From Chryseosolibacter sp964532595 (GTDB lineage Bacteria > Bacteroidota > Bacteroidia > Cytophagales > Cyclobacteriaceae), in assembly GCA_964532595.1 (NCBI GenBank), contig CAZHIQ010000019.1, positions 1-64,000 of the forward strand: a stretch of 64,000 bases of DNA. The letters are read 5' to 3'. Below the pieces are notes generated by a model, which saw only the letters and a program-made list of their open reading frames with translations, was not told where the DNA came from and did no database searches. The translations under genes were made by a program, and so were the position numbers. This document shows, in pieces, positions 16,797-25,330 of the stretch. Positions within the stretch are counted from its first letter, which is position 1; every line of letters starts with the position of its first letter.

Positions 16797-19718
16797 ATGA
16801 TGCTTTTTGAGGAAGATAAACCCGCTTTTGAAAAACCACCAAGACCTACTCTACCCGCTGATTATGAACTCAAGTACGATATAGGATTCCTTTTTAACTT
16901 CGTTTCATCTAAGTCGACACGCTTTGACCTCGAACCGGTCCTGGTTCTCCCCCTGGGAAATACCACAGAATACAAACGCATTTCACTCTCCGTCGAAAAA
17001 GGCCTGGCTTTTCTCCACAAACTTGACGATGAGCTATATGAAAACTTGCTGGGCTTCTCGGACAATCAATTGCTCGCGTGGATGACGCAGACGGGTAACC
17101 GCTTCATTCGCAACCACTCAGGCTCGTGGGCCCACGTCTCCGCAAAGGAATTGGTGAACCTGCGCAAGCATTACGTCGACCTGCTGCGTCCTCTCTGGCC
17201 CCGTTTGTGCGAATGGCCTCACGTGTTCTACCTCAAAGCAGGACGCTTTAACAGCGCACGCCAGAATCCCATACGTTTAAGTCCCAATCCGCCCCAACTG
17301 CGGTTTTCAGCCGAAAAGGAAGGCGAACTCATTGTGCTGAAGCTCCATCTGATTCTTGACGGCGAAGAAGCACCGCTCAACCTGTGGGGCGGGTGCCTGC
17401 TAGAACACAACGGAACGCTCTATTTGCCGGCCGACGCAGCTGAACTCGCCATCCTTGACGTCTTCAAGAACGGCCCCCTGAGTTTTCCGATGTCGATCCG
17501 GAAAGACATCGTCAACAAATACCTCGTGCGTTGGATGCAGCAATATGAGGTCAACATCAGTGCCAGGCTCAAGATCACCCGCGTCAGCCCGGAACCGGTA
17601 TCGCGGGTCCGTCTGAGTGAACTCAACGAAAGCAATCTGATGATCCGGCCGGAGTTTGTATACGAAGGCATTGAAATCGAATACAGCGATGCGGCTTTCC
17701 ATGTCGAAGAAACGAAGGCAGGCATCAGCATCATCGAACGCGACAAGGCGAAAGAGAAGGAACTGTACGAGGATCTCAGATCACTTCATCCCTCCTTCGC
17801 CCGCCAGCATAACAATCAATATTACTACCTGCCCTTCGATGACGTGATGAAGCGGGGATGGTTTATCGGAATGCTGCGGACACTGCAGGACAAGGGGTTG
17901 AGTATCCACGGCTTTGAGAACCTCCGGAAATTCCGCTATACCACCCACGATCCGCGTATCGTGCTCGACGTAGACTCGACGGAGGAGTTTTACGAGCTGA
18001 AGGTGTCGGTTTTCTGGGGCGATCAGCAGGTGAGTCTGAAGGAAATCCGACACGCCATCCTACACCACCAGGATACCATCATGCTGGAAGACGGTACCCT
18101 CGGTCATATTCCGGAAGCGTGGGTCGCGCGCTATAGTCTGCTCTTCCGCACTGCGACGGAAGAAAAAGGCGTGTTGAAACTCGCCAAGATGCACTTCACC
18201 CTTCTCGAAGATCTGCTTGAACATATCGAGGTGAAGAGCATCCGCAACGAAATAGAAGCGCGGAAGCGTAAGATGCTCGAATATGACAAAATCCCCAAGG
18301 CGCCCGTCTCGCCCGAAATCAAAGCTTCGCTCCGCCCCTATCAGCTTTCAGGATATCAATGGTTGCAGAGCCTCGACGAACTCGGCTGGGGCGGCTGCCT
18401 GGCCGATGATATGGGATTGGGTAAGACGTTGCAGACCATTACGTTCCTGCAGTTCGTCAAGGAAAAGTACCCGGGTAGTACCCAACTCGTGGTGTGTCCA
18501 ACATCCCTGATCTTCAATTGGGAAAGTGAACTCCAGAAATTTTGTCCGTCGCTGAAGTTTCACATTCACTACGGCGCGCAACGCGAAATAAATCAGACAC
18601 ATTTTTCCGACTTTGATGTCGTACTTACTACGTACGGCGTTGTACGAAATGATGTGGAAGAGCTCGCGCAGTTCCTGTGGCAATATGTCATTCTCGACGA
18701 GAGTCAGGCGATAAAGAATCCCGACGCCCGGGTAACGCGCGCAATACGCGAACTGCGTGCGGTTAACCGCATAATACTCAGCGGAACTCCGGTGCAGAAC
18801 AACACCTCCGATTTATTTGCCCAGTTCAACTTTCTCAACCCGGGGCTCCTCGGTAATCGCGAGTACTTCAACCGCGAGTTTGCCGTTCCGATCGACAAGC
18901 TGGGGAATAAGCAAAAGACGCTTGAATTAAAAAAACTGATTTATCCGTTTACGCTTCGCCGCACCAAGGAACAGGTAGCGAAGGATCTTCCCGACAAAAC
19001 CGTTTCCGTACTGTGGTGCAACATGGAACCCGAGCAGCGACGTATATACAACCACTACCGCGACGGTTACAAGAAGCGACTCCTTACAAAGATCGATAAT
19101 GAGGGCATTGAGCGATCGGGTATGGATGTTCTCGAAGCCCTGCTGCGTCTGCGGCAGATCTGTGATCATCCGGCACTGGTACAAGACATCGGCGACGAGA
19201 TAACGAGTTCAGTAAAGATCGATGAACTTATCCGCGAGATCGGAGAAAACGCCGGCGACCACAAAGTACTGGTGTTCTCGCAGTTTACGCAGATGCTCGA
19301 GCGAATCCGTACTGCCTTTGACGATACCGGAATCACGTATTGCTATCTCGATGGGAAGACTTCGCTGCCCAAACGCAAGGAGCAGGTAGAGAAATTCCAG
19401 GAAGACGAGTCCATTCGAGCGTTCCTTATCTCATTGAAGGCGGGAGGTGTCGGACTAAACCTGACCGTAGCCGACTATGTCTATCTCGTTGACCCGTGGT
19501 GGAATCCTGCGGCGGAACAGCAGGCGATAGACCGCGCGCATCGGATCGGTCAGAAGCGAAAGGTATTTGCCTATAAGATGATCTGTAAGGATACTGTTGA
19601 AGAACGTATTCTGAAGCTCCAGGAGAAGAAACAAATGCTTGCCGACGACCTGATTCAGGAAGAGTCGGGCTTCGTGAAGAACCTGACGCGCGAAGACGTC
19701 GAATTCCTCCTCGGCTAG
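16797..19718 (+). CDS. SNF2/Swi2 family DNA translocase-like ATPase
   Basis: Superfamily 2 motor. The first RecA lobe has Walker A DDMGLGKTLQT (about 536), motif Ia VVCPTSLIFNWE, DExx box DESQAIKN (about 633) and LSGTPVQNN. The second lobe has VLVFSQFTQMLERI, LISLKAGGVGLNLTVADYVYLVDPWWNP and RAHRIGQ (about 913). The first 480 residues are a bacterial SNF2-type N-terminal region without an obvious zinc-binding SWIM motif. Such proteins remodel protein-DNA or polymerase-DNA complexes; the target is not readable. It is convergent with nadB with a 9-bp gap and has its own promoter after the scaffold gap. No methylase or nuclease neighbour suggests a defence cassette, so a housekeeping role is likelier. 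Confidence 0.93.
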   Translation: MMLFEEDKPAFEKPPRPTLPADYELKYDIGFLFNFVSSKSTRFDLEPVLVLPLGNTTEYKRISLSVEKGLAFLHKLDDELYENLLGFSDNQLLAWMTQTGNRFIRNHSGSWAHVSAKELVNLRKHYVDLLRPLWPRLCEWPHVFYLKAGRFNSARQNPIRLSPNPPQLRFSAEKEGELIVLKLHLILDGEEAPLNLWGGCLLEHNGTLYLPADAAELAILDVFKNGPLSFPMSIRKDIVNKYLVRWMQQYEVNISARLKITRVSPEPVSRVRLSELNESNLMIRPEFVYEGIEIEYSDAAFHVEETKAGISIIERDKAKEKELYEDLRSLHPSFARQHNNQYYYLPFDDVMKRGWFIGMLRTLQDKGLSIHGFENLRKFRYTTHDPRIVLDVDSTEEFYELKVSVFWGDQQVSLKEIRHAILHHQDTIMLEDGTLGHIPEAWVARYSLLFRTATEEKGVLKLAKMHFTLLEDLLEHIEVKSIRNEIEARKRKMLEYDKIPKAPVSPEIKASLRPYQLSGYQWLQSLDELGWGGCLADDMGLGKTLQTITFLQFVKEKYPGSTQLVVCPTSLIFNWESELQKFCPSLKFHIHYGAQREINQTHFSDFDVVLTTYGVVRNDVEELAQFLWQYVILDESQAIKNPDARVTRAIRELRAVNRIILSGTPVQNNTSDLFAQFNFLNPGLLGNREYFNREFAVPIDKLGNKQKTLELKKLIYPFTLRRTKEQVAKDLPDKTVSVLWCNMEPEQRRIYNHYRDGYKKRLLTKIDNEGIERSGMDVLEALLRLRQICDHPALVQDIGDEITSSVKIDELIREIGENAGDHKVLVFSQFTQMLERIRTAFDDTGITYCYLDGKTSLPKRKEQVEKFQEDESIRAFLISLKAGGVGLNLTVADYVYLVDPWWNPAAEQQAIDRAHRIGQKRKVFAYKMICKDTVEERILKLQEKKQMLADDLIQEESGFVKNLTREDVEFLLG

Positions 19719-19727
19719 AATTGTGGA

Positions 19728-21299
19728 TCAGGTACCCGGTGTACTGATGGTCTGAACTTCGAGGTCGCGGTTGTAGAACCCCCCGCGGTTTTCTTTCCGC
19801 ACGAGCGATTGCTCGATGACCATGCGGGCACAGGCAAGCATATTCCGGACTTCATACCAGGCCGGATTGCTGGCGTACCCCGGCTCTACACGGGGTAACC
19901 GCGCTTCAAGCTGAGTGAGTTCGCCTGAGGCATGCTCCAGTCCGGCATTAGTCCGAACAATTCCCGCATAGCGACTCATCAGTTGTTGCAATTCGCTCGC
20001 GATGTCGGCAATCACCGCCAGGTCAACCGCGACGGTAGCCTCCTCGGTTTCGGGGCCGGCCAGATCGGAGGCATCCTCCTGCGTCGCAAGATGACGCTCG
20101 AGATCGAGAAAGCAATTATGGGCGAAGACTGTAGCCTCCAGCAATGAATTCGACGCGAGCCGATTAGCACCATGCAAACCGGTGTTGGAACATTCGCCGC
20201 AGGCGTAGAGGCCTGCGATTCGCGTCCGACTGTTAAGATCGACATCAATACCGCCACAGATATAATGGGCAGCAGGCGCTACGGGTATGTATTGGCGGGC
20301 GAGATCAATTCCCCTGGTCAGGCATGTCTGATAGATATTCGGGAAATGTTTTCGCACCGTTTCGTGCGGAATATGCGTGCAGTCGAGATACACAAAGGGC
20401 TCTTCCTGCGATTGGATCTCCGACGAAATTGCCCGTGCGACAATATCGCGGCTGGCCAACTCTCCGTCGACGTGATAGCGGAACATAAACCGCTCGCCGG
20501 CGCTGTTTCTCAGGTAAGCGCCCTGACCGCGAACCGCCTCCGAAATCAGGAAAGCAGGACTCTCCTTTTCATCATAAAGCGCCGTCGGATGAAACTGTAC
20601 AAACTCCATGAAGCTGACGGAAGCTCCTGCTCGCCACGCCATCGCTATGCCATCGCCCGTCGCAATCCGCGGATTCGTTGTCGTGCGGTATAACTGACCC
20701 GCGCCCCCCGTAGCCATCACGGTTGCCGCGGCATACCACAACTCGACGGTTGATGTCTCAAGGTCAAGCACCTTAACCCCCCGCGCCCTGACTTCTCCGC
20801 GATCGTCTTTACTCGTAATGAGATCAATAGCCGTGTGGTGAGGAAGGATGGTGACATTGGGCATCGTCTTGACCCGCTCGAGAAGACGCGTCGATATATT
20901 AAGACCCGTGATATCCTGAAAGTGGATGATGCGGTTTGCCTTGTGACCTCCTTCGCGACCCAGCACAAGCTCCCCCTTTTCGTCGCGATCGAATTCGGCG
21001 CCGAGGTCGATCAGTTCGCGAAGGCGCTCAGGAGCCTGCTCCACTACGTGACGCACAACAGCCTCATCGCAGAGACCATCGCCGGCACGCAAAGTATCGG
21101 CTACATGTGACTCAAAAGAATCGTGAACAAAATCCGAGACAACGGCGATGCCTCCCTGCGCATAACGCGTGTTCGACTCAGCCGACTCCTGCTTGGTAAT
21201 GATTAAACATTGGCGGTCAGGAAAGCGCCGCGCGACCTTAATGGCTACCGACAAACCTGCGATACCCGAGCCAATGATCACGACATCTGTGCGCGGCAT
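19728..21299 (-). CDS. nadB: L-aspartate oxidase
   Basis: A FAD enzyme oxidising L-aspartate to iminoaspartate, the first step of de novo NAD synthesis. The N-terminal FAD motif is VVIIGSGIAGLSVAIKVA. Further family blocks are NTRYAQGGIAVV, GGHKANRIIHFQDITG, ATGGAGQLYRTTTNP, MEFVQFHPTALY, PAAHYICGGIDVD and GLHGANRLASNSLLEATVFA. The length of 523 aa is normal. It starts 1 bp after the nadA stop, so both are co-transcribed and act sequentially. NadC is not in the window. Confidence 0.96.
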   Translation of the reverse strand: MPRTDVVIIGSGIAGLSVAIKVARRFPDRQCLIITKQESAESNTRYAQGGIAVVSDFVHDSFESHVADTLRAGDGLCDEAVVRHVVEQAPERLRELIDLGAEFDRDEKGELVLGREGGHKANRIIHFQDITGLNISTRLLERVKTMPNVTILPHHTAIDLITSKDDRGEVRARGVKVLDLETSTVELWYAAATVMATGGAGQLYRTTTNPRIATGDGIAMAWRAGASVSFMEFVQFHPTALYDEKESPAFLISEAVRGQGAYLRNSAGERFMFRYHVDGELASRDIVARAISSEIQSQEEPFVYLDCTHIPHETVRKHFPNIYQTCLTRGIDLARQYIPVAPAAHYICGGIDVDLNSRTRIAGLYACGECSNTGLHGANRLASNSLLEATVFAHNCFLDLERHLATQEDASDLAGPETEEATVAVDLAVIADIASELQQLMSRYAGIVRTNAGLEHASGELTQLEARLPRVEPGYASNPAWYEVRNMLACARMVIEQSLVRKENRGGFYNRDLEVQTISTPGT

Positions 21300-21300
21300 A

Positions 21301-22257
21301 TCAATTTTTAGATATCTCCAACATCCGTTGGATCGGGACCAGCGCCTTCCGGCGAAGCGACTCCTCGACCTCGATCACGGGTGTCTCGTTCACCATGCAG
21401 TCGAGAAGATTCTCGAGCGTGTTCTTTTTCATGAACCCGCACTCACTGCAGGCACAGGTATTATTCTCGAACGAGGGTGCGGGTATGAGTGACTTCTCGG
21501 GCACTTCCTTCTGCATCGCATGGAGAATCCCGGCCTCGGTCGCGATAATGAATTTTTCATTATCGGTGTTCTTGACGTAGTTAATCATGCCCGTAGTTGA
21601 ACCGATGTAATGCGCAACCTGTAAGAGGTGCATCTCGGATTCGGGATGAGCAACAATATGAGCGTCAGGATGTTCCTGATGAAGCTTCAAGAGTTTATCG
21701 ATGGCGAATGCCTCGTGGACAACACAGGCGCCATCCCAGAGAAGCATGTCGCGTCCGGTCTTGTTTATCAGATACTTGCCAAGGTTCTTATCAGGAGCGA
21801 AGATGATGGGCTCGCCTTCAGGGATAGAACGGACGATCTTCTCAGCATTCGATGATGTACAAATGATATCGCTCAGAGCCTTAACTTCGGCCGAGCAATT
21901 AATGTAGGTGATGACATGGTGGTCGGGGTGTGCTCGTACGAACGCTTCGAAAGCGTCGGGCGGACAGGAGTCGGCCAGGGAACATCCGGCTTCGAGACTG
22001 GGAAGCAGGACTTTGGCTGACGGATTGAGAATTTTTGCCGTCTGGGCCATAAAATGCACTCCGGCAAAGACAATGGTTTCGGCCTTAACCGAGGCGGCAC
22101 ATTGGGAAAGTCCAAGGCTGTCGCCGACATAATCGGCCAAATCCTGTATTTCCGGCTGTTGGTAGTAGTGAGCCAGCAATACAATGCTTTTTTCACGCTT
22201 TACCCTCAGGATTTCCTCCTGCAGCAGCCGAGGGTCGGAAACGGGGGCTATCTTCAT
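21301..22257 (-). CDS. nadA: Quinolinate synthase
   Basis: A 4Fe-4S enzyme condensing iminoaspartate with dihydroxyacetone phosphate to quinolinate. Cluster ligands are expected in SLEAGCSLADSCP, YINCSAEVKALSD and CACSECGFMKKNTLENL. LLAHYYQQPEIQDLADYVGDSLGLS is the characteristic N-terminal block. The ATG at 22257 is chosen because an AAGGA ribosome-binding sequence lies just before it; the frame can be extended to a TTG at 22275. It is followed directly by nadB. Confidence 0.96.
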   Translation of the reverse strand: MKIAPVSDPRLLQEEILRVKREKSIVLLAHYYQQPEIQDLADYVGDSLGLSQCAASVKAETIVFAGVHFMAQTAKILNPSAKVLLPSLEAGCSLADSCPPDAFEAFVRAHPDHHVITYINCSAEVKALSDIICTSSNAEKIVRSIPEGEPIIFAPDKNLGKYLINKTGRDMLLWDGACVVHEAFAIDKLLKLHQEHPDAHIVAHPESEMHLLQVAHYIGSTTGMINYVKNTDNEKFIIATEAGILHAMQKEVPEKSLIPAPSFENNTCACSECGFMKKNTLENLLDCMVNETPVIEVEESLRRKALVPIQRMLEISKN

Positions 22258-22275
22258 TTTTTCCTTTTTAAACAA

Positions 22276-22474
22276 GCTTTCCCGGCTGAGCGTTTCAGAT
22301 TCGGCAATCTTTTTGGCGCGAATACCCGGAAAGTTGACACGACGGCGAACGTCGCCTCAAAATACGATCTTATGCCCTTCTAAAACAAGTTTTCCGACCC
22401 TCCGTGTTCTTAACACATACGTATTAATGCTTCAACTCCGACCATGTCGTCAAGATATGTCCTAAATCCGGCCG
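22276..22474. other. Intergenic region upstream of nadA
   Basis: About 200 bp between the nrdJ stop and the nadA start. It contains the small inverted repeat GGCGA-ACG-TCGCC at 22344-22356 without a T-tract. No clear TAnnTTTG element or convincing riboswitch was seen. Confidence 0.4.
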
Positions 22475-24325
22475 TCAGACAATCGCACAGGCCCCACCCG
22501 CGCAGGCGGCTTCGGCTGCGAGATCGGTTTCATCCTCAGGCTCATACACGTTCGAAAGGTTGATTTCTTTGAGACTTTGTTCAAGCTCCTGGAAGCGCTC
22601 GCGGGTGATGTCTTCGAACGGCGGCTGACTATAGCTGCCATTGTCGAAGGGCAACACACTGAGACCGTTGTAAGACGCCTTGTTTTCCCACATCCACTCC
22701 CCTACGCGATCCCAGTCGGCCTCACGCATACTAACAGTAGCCGACACGTTATTGGCGTTCGCGCCGTTGCGGTAGCCGTTTCGCACCCACTCCAGGTTGA
22801 ACTTACGGATACGCTCCAACAGATCCATCACATCTTCCTCGCGGGTGATCGAACCCTCCGGCGCCTTTTGCGGAATACAGATCACCGCCTGCTTACTATT
22901 AAGCGCATCATCCTCCAGCAACTCGGGATGTGCCTGGGCAAGGTACTGGTACAAGGCCTCATTCTTCCCGATGCGGATTCTCCGCAAATAGTAGTCATTA
23001 TGCCACGCGTGGATTCCTGACGAAGTACCCAACACCAGTGAAGAGGTACCTGACGGCTTGATCGTCGTGCAACGGGCCGCGAAGTTGATGTTGATTTCGC
23101 CCGACACTCGCAGGTTCGTACGTTTTACCTCTTCCGCAGCTTCCCTCAAGTCGAGGTCGAGTACGCGACGACTGGCGATACCCGTCATTCCGACACCGAT
23201 CAACGCATCCGACTCCGTCGTTGTCTTCCATACTTCACGGAGGTAGTGGAAGTTGGTGAAGCCAGCCTGCAGCGTCCCGAAGAACGACGCGGCTCGCGCA
23301 CGCGCGTTGAGATCTTCCTGATCAGCTACATCCGAGACGTTTATCTCACAGAGGTTACAGAACTGAAACGGTTTCAGCGCAATCTCACAGCAGGGATTTG
23401 TACCCCAGTCGACGTCATTGGTGAAGTAAAACCCGGGTTCGCCCGATCCCGAAAGCCGGATCTTCTTCCACAACCGGAAAAACTCCTCCCGCGTCGTCGT
23501 ATCGCGCGGCAACACCACTGAATTGTTAGCACGACCTCGCTGTTCGTTCAATTCCCACCAGCGACCGAACTTGCAGGTGAGCATATCTTCATCCTCATAT
23601 GAAAACAGGGCGATCATTGCCGACCGGCGAATTCCTCCTGCAAGTACAGCGTTAGCGATATGACACATCATGTCGTGACACTCGAGAGAAGTCAGCTTTT
23701 CACCATCCTTCTTTCTGTCGAGAATTGCAGCAAGGTGGGCAATACAAATCTTGAGCGGTTCCGGCCCCGGCGCTTTACCTCCGGCGGTAATCAAGCGGGC
23801 TCCTTTCGGGCGGATATCCGAAAAATCAAAATCCGGAACATACTCGCTCTCGCCGAAGTAACCCTTGAGCAACACACGGACAGCGTCAGCCCAGCCTTCC
23901 AGACTGTCGCCCACCAGGAAGCGCTTTCTCTTCTGTCCCTTTTGGACCGGAGGAAGGTTGTCAATATGGTGAAGCTGAACCGAATAGCCTACCCCCGTTC
24001 CGCCGAGCAGGAGAAACATGGCCTCCGAAAATGCGCGGATGTCATCAACGGGTAAGTAGGCGCAGTTGTAAATCCGGCTGTTGTTCCTGGCAATCGCCGG
24101 CCCCGCAAATTGCATCGCGCGCATCGACGGCAACACCTTCTTGTCCAGGACAAACTGAAGGTTTTCACGAATAGCTTCCTCCATGTGAGGATAGCGCTCA
24201 ATCATCATGTTGCCATAGCGTTCACATATCTCACTCCACAATTCCCGGCGCTGCAGCTCCGGAACGTAACGGGCATACTTCATGTGAACGACAATGTCGC
24301 TAAGAATTCGTTGGTTTAGTTCCAT
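22475..24325 (-). CDS. nrdJ: Adenosylcobalamin-dependent class II ribonucleotide reductase (RtpR/NrdJ type)
   Basis: Makes deoxyribonucleotides with a B12-generated thiyl radical and needs no oxygen. It resembles the monomeric Lactobacillus-type triphosphate reductase. Features are VLPSMRAMQFAGPAI, NSRIYNCAYLP with the first redox Cys, FLLLGGTGVGYSVQ and the finger-loop region NPCCEIALKPFQFCNLCEIN. The C-terminal redox pair is Cys-x4-Cys in CAGGACAIV. The 616-aa length is shorter than the 739-aa Lactobacillus enzyme, with no internal break seen. It is a single gene with no cobalamin riboswitch in the short upstream gap. It implies cobalamin uptake or synthesis elsewhere in the genome and suits low-oxygen growth next to the cbb3 island. 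Confidence 0.93.
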   Translation of the reverse strand: MELNQRILSDIVVHMKYARYVPELQRRELWSEICERYGNMMIERYPHMEEAIRENLQFVLDKKVLPSMRAMQFAGPAIARNNSRIYNCAYLPVDDIRAFSEAMFLLLGGTGVGYSVQLHHIDNLPPVQKGQKRKRFLVGDSLEGWADAVRVLLKGYFGESEYVPDFDFSDIRPKGARLITAGGKAPGPEPLKICIAHLAAILDRKKDGEKLTSLECHDMMCHIANAVLAGGIRRSAMIALFSYEDEDMLTCKFGRWWELNEQRGRANNSVVLPRDTTTREEFFRLWKKIRLSGSGEPGFYFTNDVDWGTNPCCEIALKPFQFCNLCEINVSDVADQEDLNARARAASFFGTLQAGFTNFHYLREVWKTTTESDALIGVGMTGIASRRVLDLDLREAAEEVKRTNLRVSGEININFAARCTTIKPSGTSSLVLGTSSGIHAWHNDYYLRRIRIGKNEALYQYLAQAHPELLEDDALNSKQAVICIPQKAPEGSITREEDVMDLLERIRKFNLEWVRNGYRNGANANNVSATVSMREADWDRVGEWMWENKASYNGLSVLPFDNGSYSQPPFEDITRERFQELEQSLKEINLSNVYEPEDETDLAAEAACAGGACAIV

Positions 24326-24396
24326 ACTGAAGAGTTAAAAAAATTTCGGCCAAGACAACACTATAGACAACAACAACAGCTGGTAATCGGTTCGGA

Positions 24397-25107
24397 TTAC
24401 TGCCGCTGTGCGCGACGGAAGAGAATGTTATTCTCCAGGTATATGTGCACCATCAGGTCGTCGTCAAATTCCTTTAACTTGCGGTAAGTAATTTGAAAGG
24501 TCGGACACGCATAATCCGGAGGCGTGTAATCTCCCGACAGGTTGCGAATCGACTGCATCAAATCAGTGATAATGGTGTGCTCATGTTCCATGAGACCGAT
24601 CGGTGCCCTGAGGTTGTCAAGCAACGGATGTTTGCCGTTGTAAGCTTCCAGTTTCTTGAGCGCGGGAAAAACCACCATCTCTTCCTTTTCCATGTGGTTC
24701 AGCAGTTCTTCCGTGAGGTCGATAAAATCCTGCTGGATATTATATAGTGTTATTGAGTCCTCTCCGTGGGCGTGGCATATCCGCTCGAGCAAAGCTTCGA
24801 TTTCCGGAATGGTCTCGCGCACATATTGGTGGTGATTTTCAATGATATACTCCGCAAGCCAGGCCGTGCTGCGCTCCTCCAGGCGTGGAGGAACTCTCGT
24901 TTCATGAACGGGCGTAGTATCGAGTTCACGCCAGATCGCCTCTATATTAAGACCCAGGCGTGTACACGCCTCCTGGAGAGTGCGATGCCCTCCACAGCAG
25001 TAGTCGATATTATATCGGGTAAACACGTTGAAGGCCGCAGGATGCATAATCACAAGCTCTGCGACAGTAGCATTGTGTCGGTTAAGGGGTTCTGCAAGAA
25101 TACTCAT
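24397..25107 (-). CDS. ric: Iron-sulfur cluster repair di-iron protein (Ric/ScdA/YtfE)
   Basis: Repairs Fe-S clusters damaged by nitric oxide or oxidants. The N-terminal DUF542/ScdA_N domain has HPAAFNVFTRYNIDYCCGGHRTLQEAC with the paired Cys. It is followed by a hemerythrin-like four-helix domain with di-iron ligands in IENHHQYVRE, HMEKEEMVVFP and LMEHEHTII. The length (236 aa) is typical. The promoter region is unusually clear: an exact TAAGTTTG -7 element with two Crp/Fnr-type palindromes upstream, 22 bp apart. It is divergent from the cbb3 oxidase operon. Confidence 0.95.
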   Translation of the reverse strand: MSILAEPLNRHNATVAELVIMHPAAFNVFTRYNIDYCCGGHRTLQEACTRLGLNIEAIWRELDTTPVHETRVPPRLEERSTAWLAEYIIENHHQYVRETIPEIEALLERICHAHGEDSITLYNIQQDFIDLTEELLNHMEKEEMVVFPALKKLEAYNGKHPLLDNLRAPIGLMEHEHTIITDLMQSIRNLSGDYTPPDYACPTFQITYRKLKEFDDDLMVHIYLENNILFRRAQRQ

Positions 25108-25123
25108 GTCGATTATGTTTCGG

Positions 25124-25131
25124 CAAACTTA
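25124..25131 (-). promoter_or_regulatory. -7 promoter element of ric
   Basis: TAAGTTTG on the minus strand matches TAnnTTTG exactly. The predicted transcription start is near 25117, which places the first Crp/Fnr-type box about 44 bp upstream, the class II activator position. Confidence 0.6.
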
Positions 25132-25154
25132 TTCCCGCTTCGCGAAGCAGCCAT

Positions 25155-25168
25155 ATGACTTCGGTCAT
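25155..25168. promoter_or_regulatory. Crp/Fnr-type box 1 (ric promoter)
   Basis: ATGAC-TTCG-GTCAT is a perfect palindrome. Its centre is 34 bp from the centre of the ric -7 element. Confidence 0.6.
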
Positions 25169-25175
25169 GATTCCT

Positions 25176-25191
25176 CCTGACATCAGTCAGG
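25176..25191. promoter_or_regulatory. Crp/Fnr-type box 2 (ric/ccoNO intergenic)
   Basis: CCTGAC-ATCA-GTCAGG is a perfect palindrome with the same TGAC-N4-GTCA core. Its centre is 22 bp (about two helical turns) from box 1. Confidence 0.6.
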
Positions 25192-25266
25192 CCACTCAAT
25201 CTGTCCGGCACATTCCGCTAAAAGAGACGCTGAAATGCCTAATCCGCAGCATTTCGGTCGGAGGTA

Positions 25267-25278
25267 TGACAAAAATCA
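25267..25278. promoter_or_regulatory. Crp/Fnr-type box 3 (upstream of ccoNO)
   Basis: TGAC-AAAA-ATCA, identical over 12 bp to the box in front of the sensor kinase and stress-protein genes (33663-33674). It lies about 55 bp from a weak -7 candidate TACTTTTA (25324-25331). Confidence 0.5.
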
Positions 25279-25330
25279 CCTTTTTCCCTAACCGCCGTCA
25301 TTCGCGACCGCTGCAGCCCCTTCTACTTTT

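Noticed and set aside
16797..19718. SNF2 ATPase as part of a phage-defence island
   Set aside because: No methylase, nuclease, PLD or other defence partner lies next to it; neighbours are NAD and potassium housekeeping genes.
24326..24396. Possible cobalamin riboswitch before the B12-dependent reductase
   Set aside because: Only about 70 bp are available and no B12-box-like sequence is seen.
24384..24401. GTAATC-GGTTCG-GATTAC inverted repeat at the ric stop codon as a terminator
   Set aside because: It overlaps the stop codon and lacks a T-tract on either strand.
25137..25148. GCTTCGCGAAGC palindrome as a regulator site
   Set aside because: It lies between the ric -7 element and box 1, is short, and has no second copy; likely chance.
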